Below are positions 46,930 through 54,963 of a stretch of DNA of 64,000 bases, in pieces. The notes under the pieces were generated by a model. The model did no database searches, was not told the origin of the DNA, and saw nothing but the letters and a program-made list of their open reading frames with translations. This DNA comes from Solirubrobacterales bacterium. Lineage in GTDB: Bacteria; Actinomycetota; Thermoleophilia; Solirubrobacterales; Solirubrobacteraceae. The translations under genes and the position numbers were made by a program. Within the stretch, counting starts at the first letter, position 1. Each line of letters begins with the position of its first letter. The DNA lies in assembly GCA_019240115.1 (NCBI GenBank), contig JAFAYV010000011.1, forward strand, positions 62,001-126,000, read 5' to 3'.

Positions 46930-47762
46930 GTTTCGCCGTGCAGCTTGGCGATCGCGGTCTCCCAGCGCGCGAGCGCGGGCTCGACGACGCCGAGATTGCC
47001 CGACGGGATCCAGTGCACGACGCGCGCGAAGCCGGCCTCCAGCAGCCGCTCGAGCACCGCCGGATCGGCGGGCACGCCCATCGCCATCACCGGGATCGGC
47101 CGGTCGGCCCGGGCGCGCAGCTCGGCGACGCGCTCGAGCAGTTCGTCGCCGCGCGCGAAGTTGGGAAACCACGCGTCGCCGAAGGCGAGCACCCGGTCGA
47201 GCACCGTCGGGCCGTTGCCCCCGACGAGCACCGGCGGGTGTGGGCGCTGCAGCGGCTTGGGCCACGACCAGATCCGCTCGAAGGAGACGAGGTCGCCGTG
47301 GTAGCTGGCCTCGTCGTGGGTCCAGATCGCGCGCATCGCCTCCACCCGTTCGGCGAACAGCCGCATGCGCGTGCGGGGATCGGTGCCGTGGTTGGCCATC
47401 TCCTCGCGATTCCATCCCGCGCCCACCCCGAACTCGAATCGCCCGCCCGAGAGGTGGTCGATCGAAGCCACCTGCTTGGCGCAGATGATCGGGTCGTGCT
47501 CAATGACCAGGCAGATGCCCGAGCCGACCCGCAACCGCGCGGTCGCCTCGGCGGCCGCGGTCAGCGCGACGAACAGGTCGTAGGTGTGGATGTACTTGCG
47601 GGGCAGCTCGCCGCCGCCGGGGTAGGGAGAGTCGCGGCTCGCCGGGATGTGGGTGTGCTCGGCGAAGAACAGCGACTCGTTGCCGTGCTCCTCGACGAGG
47701 CGGGCGAACGCGCCCGGCGACACCGCGTCGTGGGTGGGGAAGTAGCCGATCCCGAATTCCAT
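46926..47762 (-). CDS. LLM-class F420-dependent oxidoreductase
   Basis: 278 aa luciferase-like TIM-barrel protein: MEFGIGYFPTHDAVSPG, FFAEHTHIPASRDSPYPGG, LRVGSGICLVIEHDPIICAK, GRFEFGVGAGWNREEM. These enzymes use F420H2 or FMN to oxidise or reduce alcohols and imines; the substrate is unknown. TAGACT, 8 nt before the ATG, overlaps the stop codon of the upstream membrane protein. Coupled to the PPOX-type gene. Confidence 0.92.
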   Translation of the reverse strand: MEFGIGYFPTHDAVSPGAFARLVEEHGNESLFFAEHTHIPASRDSPYPGGGELPRKYIHTYDLFVALTAAAEATARLRVGSGICLVIEHDPIICAKQVASIDHLSGGRFEFGVGAGWNREEMANHGTDPRTRMRLFAERVEAMRAIWTHDEASYHGDLVSFERIWSWPKPLQRPHPPVLVGGNGPTVLDRVLAFGDAWFPNFARGDELLERVAELRARADRPIPVMAMGVPADPAVLERLLEAGFARVVHWIPSGNLGVVEPALARWETAIAKLHGET

Positions 47763-47770
47763 CGCGCCGA

Positions 47771-47776
47771 AGTCTA
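47771..47776 (-). promoter_or_regulatory. -10 hexamer TAGACT of LLM oxidoreductase
   Basis: Its first three bases are the TAG stop of the preceding gene. 8 nt to ATG 47762. Confidence 0.5.
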
Positions 47777-48259
47777 GGCGTCGGGCCAGGTGGCGCCGTC
47801 GGCGACGGCTCGGTGCTCGATCTGCTCGAGCGTCTCGTCGGTGCGCCGGTCGGCGACCATCGCCTCGAGCGCCTCGGCGATCGTGTCGCCCCACACGCAG
47901 CGCACCACCGCCGGACGACCGGCGTCGCGGCTGAGCTCGGCCCAATGCAGCGCGACCCCTGATCCGGCCCGGTCGAAGAGCGGTCCGTCCGGGTCGCCAA
48001 CGCCCGCCGACATCGAGATCTGGGCGTGCCAGCCGTGCGGGCACAGCTCGCTCATCATCGCCCGCGCGCGCAGCTCGGCCGTCGCCGCCGCGCGCATGCG
48101 CCGCCGCCGGGCGCGCCGGCCGCGCGTCCGGGTCAGGATCAGGCGCGTGACGACCAGCAGCGCGCCGCCCACCAGAGCAGCCGCGGCGATGAGCGCGAGC
48201 GGCTCCAGCAGGCTGTCGGGACCCGGATGCACTCCGTACTGCATCGCGTAGGGGAGCAC
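47774..48259 (-). CDS. Uncharacterised single-pass membrane protein
   Basis: 161 aa. One hydrophobic segment at about residues 20-42 (PLALIAAAALVGGALLVVTR) followed by an Arg-rich stop-transfer region and a soluble cytoplasmic domain with ELCPHGWHAQIS and AVVRCVWGDTIAEALEAM. I do not recognise the family. GTG 48259 is preferred over ATG 48244 because TAGCTT lies 6 nt before it. Confidence 0.65.
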   Translation of the reverse strand: MLPYAMQYGVHPGPDSLLEPLALIAAAALVGGALLVVTRLILTRTRGRRARRRRMRAAATAELRARAMMSELCPHGWHAQISMSAGVGDPDGPLFDRAGSGVALHWAELSRDAGRPAVVRCVWGDTIAEALEAMVADRRTDETLEQIEHRAVADGATWPDA

Positions 48260-48265
48260 GCCGCC

Positions 48266-48271
48266 AAGCTA
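48266..48271 (-). promoter_or_regulatory. -10 hexamer TAGCTT of membrane protein gene
   Basis: 6 nt before GTG 48259 on the minus strand; same hexamer as the DoxX operon. Confidence 0.45.
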
Positions 48272-48585
48272 CCCCTCCAGGGAGCGGTGCAAGCCGGTCA
48301 TCGACGCCCACGCGTGTGCGCGCGCATGCGGCCGGCCGCGGGTCATCGCCGAGGCTCCGCGCCGCAGCACCGAATGCCCCCGTCACCGCCGAACGCGCCC
48401 GCTGCTCGGAGAGGCGGCGGAGCGGCCCTGTGCCCGGGTCGTGGGCGCGAGCGACGACGAGGGACGGCTCGTCGGCTCGTCGACGTGGACGCGTTCGCGC
48501 ACGTCCCCGCCCGCTCCACCGGAGTTTGGCACCATGGTTAGCGTCGGCCGCCGAGACAGGGGGTAGCCGCCGGGAAGGAGATCGC
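48272..48585. other. Intergenic region upstream of NCS1 permease
   Basis: No gene seen. A perfect 7-bp inverted repeat CGACGAG/CTCGTCG lies at 48455-48474. I could not fit a known riboswitch, though a long leader before a permease gene would be a natural place for one. Confidence 0.4.
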
Positions 48586-50001
48586 GTGGCTACCGCTCAG
48601 CACCCGCTCGACAGCGCCGATCACGCCGGCGGCGTCGCCGACGAACCCGCGTTCGAGCGGCGCGGGATCGACTACATCCCCGACACCGAGCGACGCGGGG
48701 GACCCGTCGACCTCATGTGGATGTGGGCGGGCGCGCTGTTCAACGTCGAGTACGTCGTCTACGGCGCGCTGATCATCTCCTTCGGGCTCGCGTTCTGGCA
48801 GGCGGCGCTCGTCATCATCGTCGGCAACCTGTCCTACCTGGTGACCGGCGTGGGCAGCCTTCCGGGTCCCGCCGCCGGCACCGGAGTGTTCACGATCACG
48901 CGCGCGCCGTTCGGCGAACGCGGCGCCAAGCTTGTCTCGGCGTTCAACTGGATGACCCAGGTCGGCTACGAGACCGAGGGCCTCGCGCTCGTAGTGCTCG
49001 CGGGGCTGGCGCTGTTCTCCAAGGCGGGAGTCGGCGGATCGACTCCCCTGAAGATCGCGCTGATCGCGGCGGCGGGCGCGATCCAGCTCGTGCTCCCGCT
49101 GTTCGGGCACCGCGCGATGCTGCGCGTGTTGCGGCGGCTCGTGCCGCCGCTCGTGGTCCTGTTCATCCTGCTGGCGATCTTCGCCCTGCCCAAGGCCAAG
49201 CTCGGCGCCGGCCCGGGCGCCGACTGGGAGACGATGATGGGCGCGCTCGCGCTCATCCTGTCGGCCGGGGGCTACGGCTGGGTGATGAACGCCTCGGACT
49301 TCTCCCGCTACCTGCCGCGCGACTGCAGCCGCTCGCGGATCGTCTGGGCGGTGGCGATCGGCGGCTTCTTGCCCTCGACGCTGCTCAGCCTGCTCGGGGC
49401 CGCGGTCGCCACCGCGGTGTCGTCGGCCTCGGATCCGATCTCCGGCCTCCCGCACGCGTTCCACGGCTGGTTTCTCATCCCCTACCTCCTGTTCGTGATC
49501 GTGCAGCTGTTCGCGATCAACAGCGTCGACCTGTACTCCTCGGGCATGACCCTGCAGGCGCTCATCCCCGCGATCAAGCGCTGGCAGTGCGTGCTGCTCG
49601 ACACCGCCGTCGCCGGCGCGCTGACCGCGGTGGCGATCTTCTCCAGCGGCTTCTACTCGTTCCTCGAGGACTTCCTGCTGTTCATGATCATCTGGATCGC
49701 GCCGTGGGTGGCGATCTTCATCACCGACTGGTGGATGCGCCGCGGCACCTACGACTCGCGCGCCCTGCTCGACGGTCGCGCCGGGATCTACTGGCGCGGC
49801 GGCGGGATCCACCGGCCCGGCGTGATCGCCCAGCTGGTCGGGATGCTCGCGGCGGCCTCGTGGCTGGACACCACCGTCTGGCAGGGACCGCTGTCCAGGG
49901 CCACCGGGCTGTCGGACTTCAGCGTGTTCATGGGCGCGCTGTTCGGCGCCGGCCTCTACTACCTGCTCGCGCACCGCGCCGTCGCCCGCGAGACCGCCTG
50001 A
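48586..50001 (+). CDS. NCS1-family purine/pyrimidine (cytosine permease-like) transporter
   Basis: 471 aa with about twelve TM helices. FERRGIDYIPDTERRGGPVD and MWMWAGALFNVEYVVYGAL are the NCS1 start, and GYGWVMNASDFSRYLPRDCS is the conserved mid-protein motif. Sodium- or proton-driven uptake of a nucleobase or related compound; the substrate cannot be fixed. GTG 48586 has AAGGAG 5 nt upstream. A separate promoter drives the next gene. Confidence 0.9.
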   Translation: MATAQHPLDSADHAGGVADEPAFERRGIDYIPDTERRGGPVDLMWMWAGALFNVEYVVYGALIISFGLAFWQAALVIIVGNLSYLVTGVGSLPGPAAGTGVFTITRAPFGERGAKLVSAFNWMTQVGYETEGLALVVLAGLALFSKAGVGGSTPLKIALIAAAGAIQLVLPLFGHRAMLRVLRRLVPPLVVLFILLAIFALPKAKLGAGPGADWETMMGALALILSAGGYGWVMNASDFSRYLPRDCSRSRIVWAVAIGGFLPSTLLSLLGAAVATAVSSASDPISGLPHAFHGWFLIPYLLFVIVQLFAINSVDLYSSGMTLQALIPAIKRWQCVLLDTAVAGALTAVAIFSSGFYSFLEDFLLFMIIWIAPWVAIFITDWWMRRGTYDSRALLDGRAGIYWRGGGIHRPGVIAQLVGMLAAASWLDTTVWQGPLSRATGLSDFSVFMGALFGAGLYYLLAHRAVARETA

Positions 50002-50016
50002 CGGGTCGTGTGCGGG

Positions 50017-50022
50017 TAGGAT
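50017..50022 (+). promoter_or_regulatory. -10 hexamer TAGGAT of MetE-like gene
   Basis: It ends 8 nt before ATG 50031. Confidence 0.55.
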
Positions 50023-50030
50023 CGCGGTCG

Positions 50031-51227
50031 ATGCCCGACCGGATCCGGACCAGCCACGCCGGCAGCTTGCCCCGGCCCGAGGACCTGGCCGCGGCCAACC
50101 GCGTCCGCGCCGAGGGCCAGAGCGGCGACGCGGCCGCGTTCGACGAGCAGCTGGCGGCGGCGGTCTCCGACGTCGTCGCGCGCCAGCACGAGCTCGGGAT
50201 CGACATCGTCAACGACGGCGAGTACGGCCACGCGATGGGCCAGCGCTACGACTACGGCGCCTGGTGGAGCTACGTGTTCGGCCGCCTCGGCGGGCTCGAG
50301 CTCGTCGAGACGGCGATGCTCGAGATCCCCCAGGCCAAGCCCAAGCCCGGCGGGGTGAAACTCGGGGCGTTCAGCGACCGGCGCGATTGGAAGCAGTTCG
50401 CCGACGCCTACGCGGATCCGAGCTCGGGCTGCGCGCTGCCCAACCGCCCGCGCGTGGCGCCCGTCTGCCGCGCGCCGATCACCTACACCGGGTCTGACCA
50501 GGTGCGGCGCGACATCGCCAATCTCCGCACGTCGCTCGACGCCCACGGCCTCAGCGACGGATACCTGAACTCGGTCGCGCCCGGCAGCTGCGCGCGCTTT
50601 GGCAACGAGTACTACGACAACGACGAGGAGCTCATCTACGCCTGCGCCGACGCGATGCGCGAGGAGTACGCCGCGATCATCGACGCCGGCCTCATCCTTC
50701 AGCTCGACGACCCGGCGATCGCCGAGAACTGGGATCAGATCAACCCCGCGCCGAGCGTCGAGGACTATCGGCGCTTCACGATGGTCCGGGTCGAGGCGCT
50801 CAACCACGCGATCCGCGGCCTGCCGACCGAGCGCATCCGCTTCCATCTGTGCTGGGGCAGCTGGCACGGCCCGCACGTCACCGACATCCCGATGGCCGAC
50901 ATCGTCGACGTGATGCTGCGCATCGACGCCGGCGCGTACTCGTTCGAGGCCGCCAACGTCCGCCACGAGCACGAGTGGCGCGTCTGGCAGGACGTCACGC
51001 TGCCCGAGGGCAAGGTCATCCTGCCCGGCGTGGTCAGCCACAGCACGAACGTCGTCGAGCATCCCGAGCTCGTGGCCGAGCGGATCGCGCGCTTCGCCGA
51101 CGGCGTCGGCGCCGGCCACGTCATCGCCTCGACCGACTGCGGCCTCGGCGGCCGCGTGCATCCGCAGGTGGCGTGGGCCAAGCTGCAGTCGTTGGCCGAG
51201 GGCGCCGCGCTGGCCAGCGGACGGTAG
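50031..51227 (+). CDS. MetE C-terminal-domain-like methyltransferase
   Basis: 398 aa with a single UROD/MetE barrel. The zinc ligands of cobalamin-independent methionine synthase are all present: His and Cys in IRFHLCWGSWHGPH, Glu in YSFEAANVRHEH, Cys in IASTDCGLGGR. The N-terminal folate domain of full MetE is absent, so methyltetrahydrofolate-triglutamate is an unlikely donor; an alternative methyl donor or a cobalamin protein partner is possible. The start DRIRTSHAGSLPRPEDL is typical of this short family. Leaderless ATG. Confidence 0.9.
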   Translation: MPDRIRTSHAGSLPRPEDLAAANRVRAEGQSGDAAAFDEQLAAAVSDVVARQHELGIDIVNDGEYGHAMGQRYDYGAWWSYVFGRLGGLELVETAMLEIPQAKPKPGGVKLGAFSDRRDWKQFADAYADPSSGCALPNRPRVAPVCRAPITYTGSDQVRRDIANLRTSLDAHGLSDGYLNSVAPGSCARFGNEYYDNDEELIYACADAMREEYAAIIDAGLILQLDDPAIAENWDQINPAPSVEDYRRFTMVRVEALNHAIRGLPTERIRFHLCWGSWHGPHVTDIPMADIVDVMLRIDAGAYSFEAANVRHEHEWRVWQDVTLPEGKVILPGVVSHSTNVVEHPELVAERIARFADGVGAGHVIASTDCGLGGRVHPQVAWAKLQSLAEGAALASGR

Positions 51228-51270
51228 CCCATCGGTCGGGGTCGTGGTCGCGGTCGCGGCCGCACCCGGC

Positions 51271-52215
51271 TCAGCTCTCCAGGAGCTGCACCTCGGCCTG
51301 CGCGGCCAGCTCACGCGCCCGCGCGGCCTCGAACCGCGCCGCGCCGGGGAGCTCGGCGTTCGCCGCCGCCGCGCCGAGCGCAAGCCGGAGCGCGTCGCAC
51401 CACGATCCGCCGCGCACCTGCCCGACGAGCAGACCGGCGAGGAACGTGTCCCCGGAGCCGACCGGATAGGTGCCCGTGACCGCGGTGCACCCCCGCCACG
51501 CGCGGCCGCCGGGCTCGATCAGCACCGCGCCGTCCTCGCCGAGCGTGATCGCCACCGCGTGGCCGTCGCCGCCGCAGCGCTCGCGCACCTCGCGCACCGC
51601 CTCGGCCGCCTGTGCCGCGTCGGCCAGCTCGCGGCCGAGCAGCTCGCCGGCCTCGCGGAGGTTGACCTTGACCAGGTCGGGCGCCGCGTCGACGACGTGG
51701 GCGAGCGCGTCGGCCCGCGTATCGGCGGCCACGGGCACCCCGGCCCGCCGGGCGTCGGCGATCAGCCGCGCGTAGCCGTCGACGGGCGCGCCGGGCGGCA
51801 TCGTGCCGGCCAGCGCGAGCCACGATGCCTGGGACAGCAGCCCGAGCACGATGTCCTGCACCGCCCGCCACTCCGCGCCCGAGATGACCGTCCCGTCCTC
51901 GTAGAACTCGGTCAGCCGCCCGGTCTGGCGATCGGCGACCGAGAGGCTCGAGCGGGTCTCCCCCGCTCCCCACGCGAAATGGCCCTGCACGCCCTGCTCG
52001 GCGAGCGCCTCCGCGATCCAGCGCCCGGTGTTCCCGGCGAGCAGCCCGGTGACCACGGTCGCCTCGCCGAGCGCCGCCGACACCTGGGCGACGTGGACTC
52101 CCTTGCCGCCGGGCAGCTGGATGAACTGCTCGGGCCGATGGATCTCGCCGACCTCGATCCGCTCGACCTCGAACAGCTTGTCGATCGACGGGTTTCCGGC
52201 GAGGCAGAGGATCAC
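51271..52215 (-). CDS. PfkB-type hexose kinase (1-phosphofructokinase-like)
   Basis: 314 aa ribokinase fold: ILCLAGNPSIDKLFEVERI, the substrate motif LPGGKGVHVAQVSAALG, LVKVNLREAGELLG, and the catalytic TYPVGSGDTFLAGLLVG. The N- and C-terminal PfkB signatures fit 1-phosphofructokinase/tagatose-6-phosphate kinase relatives. No PTS or aldolase gene is adjacent, so the sugar is undefined. GTG 52215 has TAGAGT 6 nt upstream. It converges on the MetE-like gene with 43 bp between. Confidence 0.9.
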   Translation of the reverse strand: MILCLAGNPSIDKLFEVERIEVGEIHRPEQFIQLPGGKGVHVAQVSAALGEATVVTGLLAGNTGRWIAEALAEQGVQGHFAWGAGETRSSLSVADRQTGRLTEFYEDGTVISGAEWRAVQDIVLGLLSQASWLALAGTMPPGAPVDGYARLIADARRAGVPVAADTRADALAHVVDAAPDLVKVNLREAGELLGRELADAAQAAEAVREVRERCGGDGHAVAITLGEDGAVLIEPGGRAWRGCTAVTGTYPVGSGDTFLAGLLVGQVRGGSWCDALRLALGAAAANAELPGAARFEAARARELAAQAEVQLLES

Positions 52216-52221
52216 GCGCGC

Positions 52222-52227
52222 ACTCTA
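52222..52227 (-). promoter_or_regulatory. -10 hexamer TAGAGT of PfkB gene
   Basis: 6 nt before GTG 52215, minus strand. Confidence 0.5.
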
Positions 52228-52275
52228 CGTCGCCGGGCGGCGGGGGTCGCCGGTGGGCCGGCCGGCGCCGCGACC

Positions 52276-52281
52276 TATGAT
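52276..52281 (+). promoter_or_regulatory. -10 hexamer TATGAT at 52276
   Basis: Near-perfect -10, 6 nt before ATG 52288; among the best leaderless promoters in the window. Confidence 0.6.
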
Positions 52282-52287
52282 CGAGGC

Positions 52288-52926
52288 ATGTCAACTCCAC
52301 CTTCGGCTCGCAGCGTCAAGATCGGCGAGAACGAGCGCACCGGCTGGTCGTCGGAGCGGCCTCGGCGCGAGGGCGGGCCGGCGCGACCGGTCGACGTCTC
52401 GGTCCGCAACACGCTCCTGCGCCCCTCCGACCGGCTGCGCTACTCGCCGGGGAGCCTGCTGCTGGTGACCGGTGCCCGCGCGGCCGGCCTGGATCGCCTG
52501 CTCGCCCGCGTCATCGAGGAGCGCGGGATCGTCTTCACCCCCGCCAAGGTCCGGGCGCTGCTGAGCGGCCGCGTCCCCGAGGACCAGATCGGCGCGCGCA
52601 CCGACGAGCTCATCCGCACCGCGGTGGCCAAGCGGATGGCCGCCGGCGAGACCGCGGTCGTGGCGCTGCCCGACATCGACCCGGCGACCCGGCGCACGTT
52701 CGTCGAGCTCGCCCACGCCCACCGGCGCCCCCGCCATCTCCTGATGGTCGAGGCGCCCAACGACTCGGTCGCCGATGACGAGCGCCGGGTGCTCGCCGAG
52801 CTGCGGCGGGCGCTGACCGCCGGCGAGCTTGGCGCCGAGGGCTTTCACACGTCGATCCGCTTCGCCGGCAACGCTCTCGTCGAGCTCAAGAAGATCGTCT
52901 TCCGCCCCGCTCCGGCCGACGAGTAG
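52288..52926 (+). CDS. Hypothetical P-loop-like protein
   Basis: 212 aa. LLLVTGARAAGLDRLLARVI resembles a P-loop kinase start but has GARAAGLD in place of GxxxxGK[ST], so nucleotide binding is doubtful. VVALPDIDPATRRTFVELAH and HLLMVEAPNDSV suggest a Rossmann-like core. The first 45 residues are polar and probably disordered. I do not recognise the family. Its last 41 bp overlap the convergent nagA gene. Confidence 0.65.
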   Translation: MSTPPSARSVKIGENERTGWSSERPRREGGPARPVDVSVRNTLLRPSDRLRYSPGSLLLVTGARAAGLDRLLARVIEERGIVFTPAKVRALLSGRVPEDQIGARTDELIRTAVAKRMAAGETAVVALPDIDPATRRTFVELAHAHRRPRHLLMVEAPNDSVADDERRVLAELRRALTAGELGAEGFHTSIRFAGNALVELKKIVFRPAPADE

Positions 52927-54163
52927 TCGCCGAGGCGGCTCCCGGCGCCCGGTCGACGAGCACGCCCGCGCGGAGCACGTCGCGGACGGCGAGGTCGTCG
53001 TCGAGCATGACCACGTCGGCCGGCGCTCCCGGCGCCAGCGCGCCGAGGTCGGCGCGGCCGACCCTCCAGGCCGGCCGGCGGGTCACGGCGTGCAGCGCCG
53101 CGGCGGGCGTCGCGCCGAGCCGCACCGCGCGACGTACCCCGGAGGCGAGCGGAGCGGTGCCCCCGGCCAGCGTCCCGTCGGACGCGCGGCGGGCGACGCC
53201 ATCGGTCACGGTGACCTGCGCCTCGCCGAGTCGACATTCCCCGTCGGCCCCGCGGGCCCCGCCGGCCCCGTCGGCCCCGCCGGCTCCGTCGCCCCCCTCG
53301 GGCCCGCCGGCTCCGTCGGCCCTGCCGGCTCCGTCGGCCCCGCCGGCGGCGGCGATCGCGTCGCTGACGAGCGCGAGCCGTTCGCCGGCGCAGCCCAGCA
53401 CGAGGCGGGTCGTCTCGTCGGCGAGGTGGACGCCGTCAAGGATCGCCATCGCGGTCAACGCGCGATGGGTCAGCGCGAGGCCCGCCAGCCCGGGCCGGCG
53501 AGCGGTGATCGGATCCATCGCGTTGAACACGTGGGTCACCGCGCTCGCGCCCGCGGCGATCGCCTCACGCACGGCGGCCGCGTCGGCCGCGCTGTGACCG
53601 AGTGAGACGGTGACGCCGCGCTCGCGCAGCCGCGCGATGAGCGCCCCGCTGCCCGGCAGTTCGGGCGCGAGCGTCATCATCGCCACCGGCCCGGCGTGCA
53701 GAAGACGCTCGGCGAGCGCCGGGTCGGGGTCCCGGCGATGCTCGGCCGGGTGGACGCCGAGCCGGCGGGGCGAGAGGAACGGTCCCTCGAGGTGGACGCC
53801 GAGGAGGCGTGCGCCCGCGGCGGGCGCGTCGATCAGCCGCGCCGCCCGGCGCAGCGCCGCGGCGAGGTCGCGCTCGGAAGCGGTGATGAGCGTCGGCAGG
53901 TACGCGGTCACGCCGTGGGCGAGGAGCGCCCGCCCAACGTGGTCCCAGGCGTCGTCGGAGTCGGCGGTCAGGAGGTCGACGCCGGCGAAGCCGTTGACCT
54001 GGAGGTCGACCAAGCCGGGCGCGGCGATCCGGTCGGCCGCGCGCGACCGGCCGGCGGGAGCCAGCCCGACCTCCGCGATCCGGTCGCCGGCGATCGACAC
54101 GTCGCCGGGCGCCAAGGCGCCGCCGACGAGCGCCGCGGCCACCCCCAGCCGCCGCGTCTTCAC
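52886..54163 (-). CDS. nagA: N-acetylglucosamine-6-phosphate deacetylase
   Basis: 425 aa amidohydrolase: APGLVDLQVNGFAGVDLLT, the Glu metal ligand in GVHLEGPFLSPRRLGVHP, His in VSLGHSAADAAA and THVFNAMDP, and the catalytic Asp in LALVSDAIAAAGG. It deacetylates GlcNAc-6-P in amino-sugar and cell-wall recycling. After the catalytic Asp a Gly/Ala/Asp repeat of about 35 residues is inserted (nt about 53247-53350). GTG 54163 overlaps the TGA of a 13-codon leader ORF. The expected nagB is not adjacent. Confidence 0.93.
   Translation of the reverse strand: MKTRRLGVAAALVGGALAPGDVSIAGDRIAEVGLAPAGRSRAADRIAAPGLVDLQVNGFAGVDLLTADSDDAWDHVGRALLAHGVTAYLPTLITASERDLAAALRRAARLIDAPAAGARLLGVHLEGPFLSPRRLGVHPAEHRRDPDPALAERLLHAGPVAMMTLAPELPGSGALIARLRERGVTVSLGHSAADAAAVREAIAAGASAVTHVFNAMDPITARRPGLAGLALTHRALTAMAILDGVHLADETTRLVLGCAGERLALVSDAIAAAGGADGAGRADGAGGPEGGDGAGGADGAGGARGADGECRLGEAQVTVTDGVARRASDGTLAGGTAPLASGVRRAVRLGATPAAALHAVTRRPAWRVGRADLGALAPGAPADVVMLDDDLAVRDVLRAGVLVDRAPGAASATTRRPERGGRRSS
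53247..53350 (-). repeat. In-frame GGADGAG-type tandem repeats inside nagA
   Basis: Imperfect 9-18-bp units encode a glycine-rich GGADGAG segment directly after the catalytic-site loop. Unlikely to be part of the barrel; probably a flexible surface insertion. Confidence 0.85.
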
Positions 54164-54201
54164 GTCCCGCCGCCGATGCGATGGCACACCGCGCCGCCCA
54201 T
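54160..54201 (-). CDS. 13-residue leader ORF (MGGAVCHRIGGGT) before nagA
   Basis: ATG 54201 is preceded by TAACGT (54212-54217) at 10 nt. The stop TGA 54160-54162 overlaps the nagA GTG. It has the same design as the leader before the hydroxyproline dehydrogenase. The flanks contain a 24-bp imperfect direct repeat (ATGCG(A/G)TGGCACAC). Confidence 0.4.
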   Translation of the reverse strand: MGGAVCHRIGGGT

Positions 54202-54236
54202 GCGGTGGCACACGTTACGCATGCGATCATGCCGCG

Positions 54237-54887
54237 ATGCCCGCCATCGTCCTGCTCGACGTCAACGGCACGCTGACCGATCTGACGCCGATCGGCGCCC
54301 CCTGGGAGGACCCCGGACTCGGCGAGCGCGTGCTGAACACGGCGATCTTCACCGGGATGGTCGACGCGCTGTCAGGCACCGGCCAACGCTCGTTCTCCGA
54401 GCACCTCTCGGCCGCCGTCGAGGTCCGGGTCGCCGACGAGGATCTCGATCCATCCGGCGTCGCGGCCGCGATCCAGGCGGCGGCCGCGCTGCCGGCCCGG
54501 CCCGGGGCCGCCGACGCGCTCGCGCGTCTGCGCGCCGGCGGGGTGACGCTCATCGCACTGACCAACTCGGGCGCGGCGGCCGGCCGGGCGACGCTCGAGG
54601 GCTGCGGTCTGATCGGCTTCGTCGAGCGCGTCCTCGGGGTCGACGCAGTCGCTACGTTCAAGCCCCACCCCGACGTCTACGCCTACGCGCTGGCGCAGGC
54701 CGGCCGCGACCCGGCGCAGGTGACGCTGCTCGCCACCCACGCCTGGGACCTCGCGGGGGCCAAGTACGCCGGGATGGGCACCGCGTGGGTGCGCCACGGC
54801 GCGGTCGGCTGGCCGGCGGTGTTCCCCGAGCCCGACGTCAGCGGCGAGACGCTCGTCGACGTCGCGCAGGCGCTGCTCGCCGCGTGA
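54237..54887 (+). CDS. HAD-family hydrolase (2-haloacid dehalogenase-like)
   Basis: 216 aa HAD: motif I LLDVNGTLTDLTP (nucleophile Asp), motif II LIALTNSGAAAG, motif III TFKPHPDVYAYA, motif IV LLATHAWDLAGAKYAGM. The THAWDLAGA and VYAYAL segments are like type II haloacid dehalogenases, but motif I has DVNGT rather than DAYGT, so phosphatase activity is equally possible. Divergent from nagA. Ends before a strong bidirectional hairpin. Confidence 0.87.
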   Translation: MPAIVLLDVNGTLTDLTPIGAPWEDPGLGERVLNTAIFTGMVDALSGTGQRSFSEHLSAAVEVRVADEDLDPSGVAAAIQAAAALPARPGAADALARLRAGGVTLIALTNSGAAAGRATLEGCGLIGFVERVLGVDAVATFKPHPDVYAYALAQAGRDPAQVTLLATHAWDLAGAKYAGMGTAWVRHGAVGWPAVFPEPDVSGETLVDVAQALLAA

Positions 54888-54905
54888 TCGGGCCCTGAGA
54901 CGCGG

Positions 54906-54929
54906 ATGGCCCCGCCGGGGCGGGGCCAT
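54906..54929. terminator. Bidirectional hairpin between HAD and clp genes
   Basis: ATGGCCCCGCC (54906-54916) and GGCGGGGCCAT (54919-54929) form a perfect 11-bp stem with a minimal loop, located between two convergent genes. Confidence 0.75.
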
Positions 54930-54963
54930 GCCCATCGCGGATGTTCGCGCTGTCGGGACGTGC

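Noticed and set aside
48272-48585. Riboswitch before the NCS1 permease
   Set aside because: I could not align the region to purine, preQ1, guanidine, THF or thiamine riboswitch cores.
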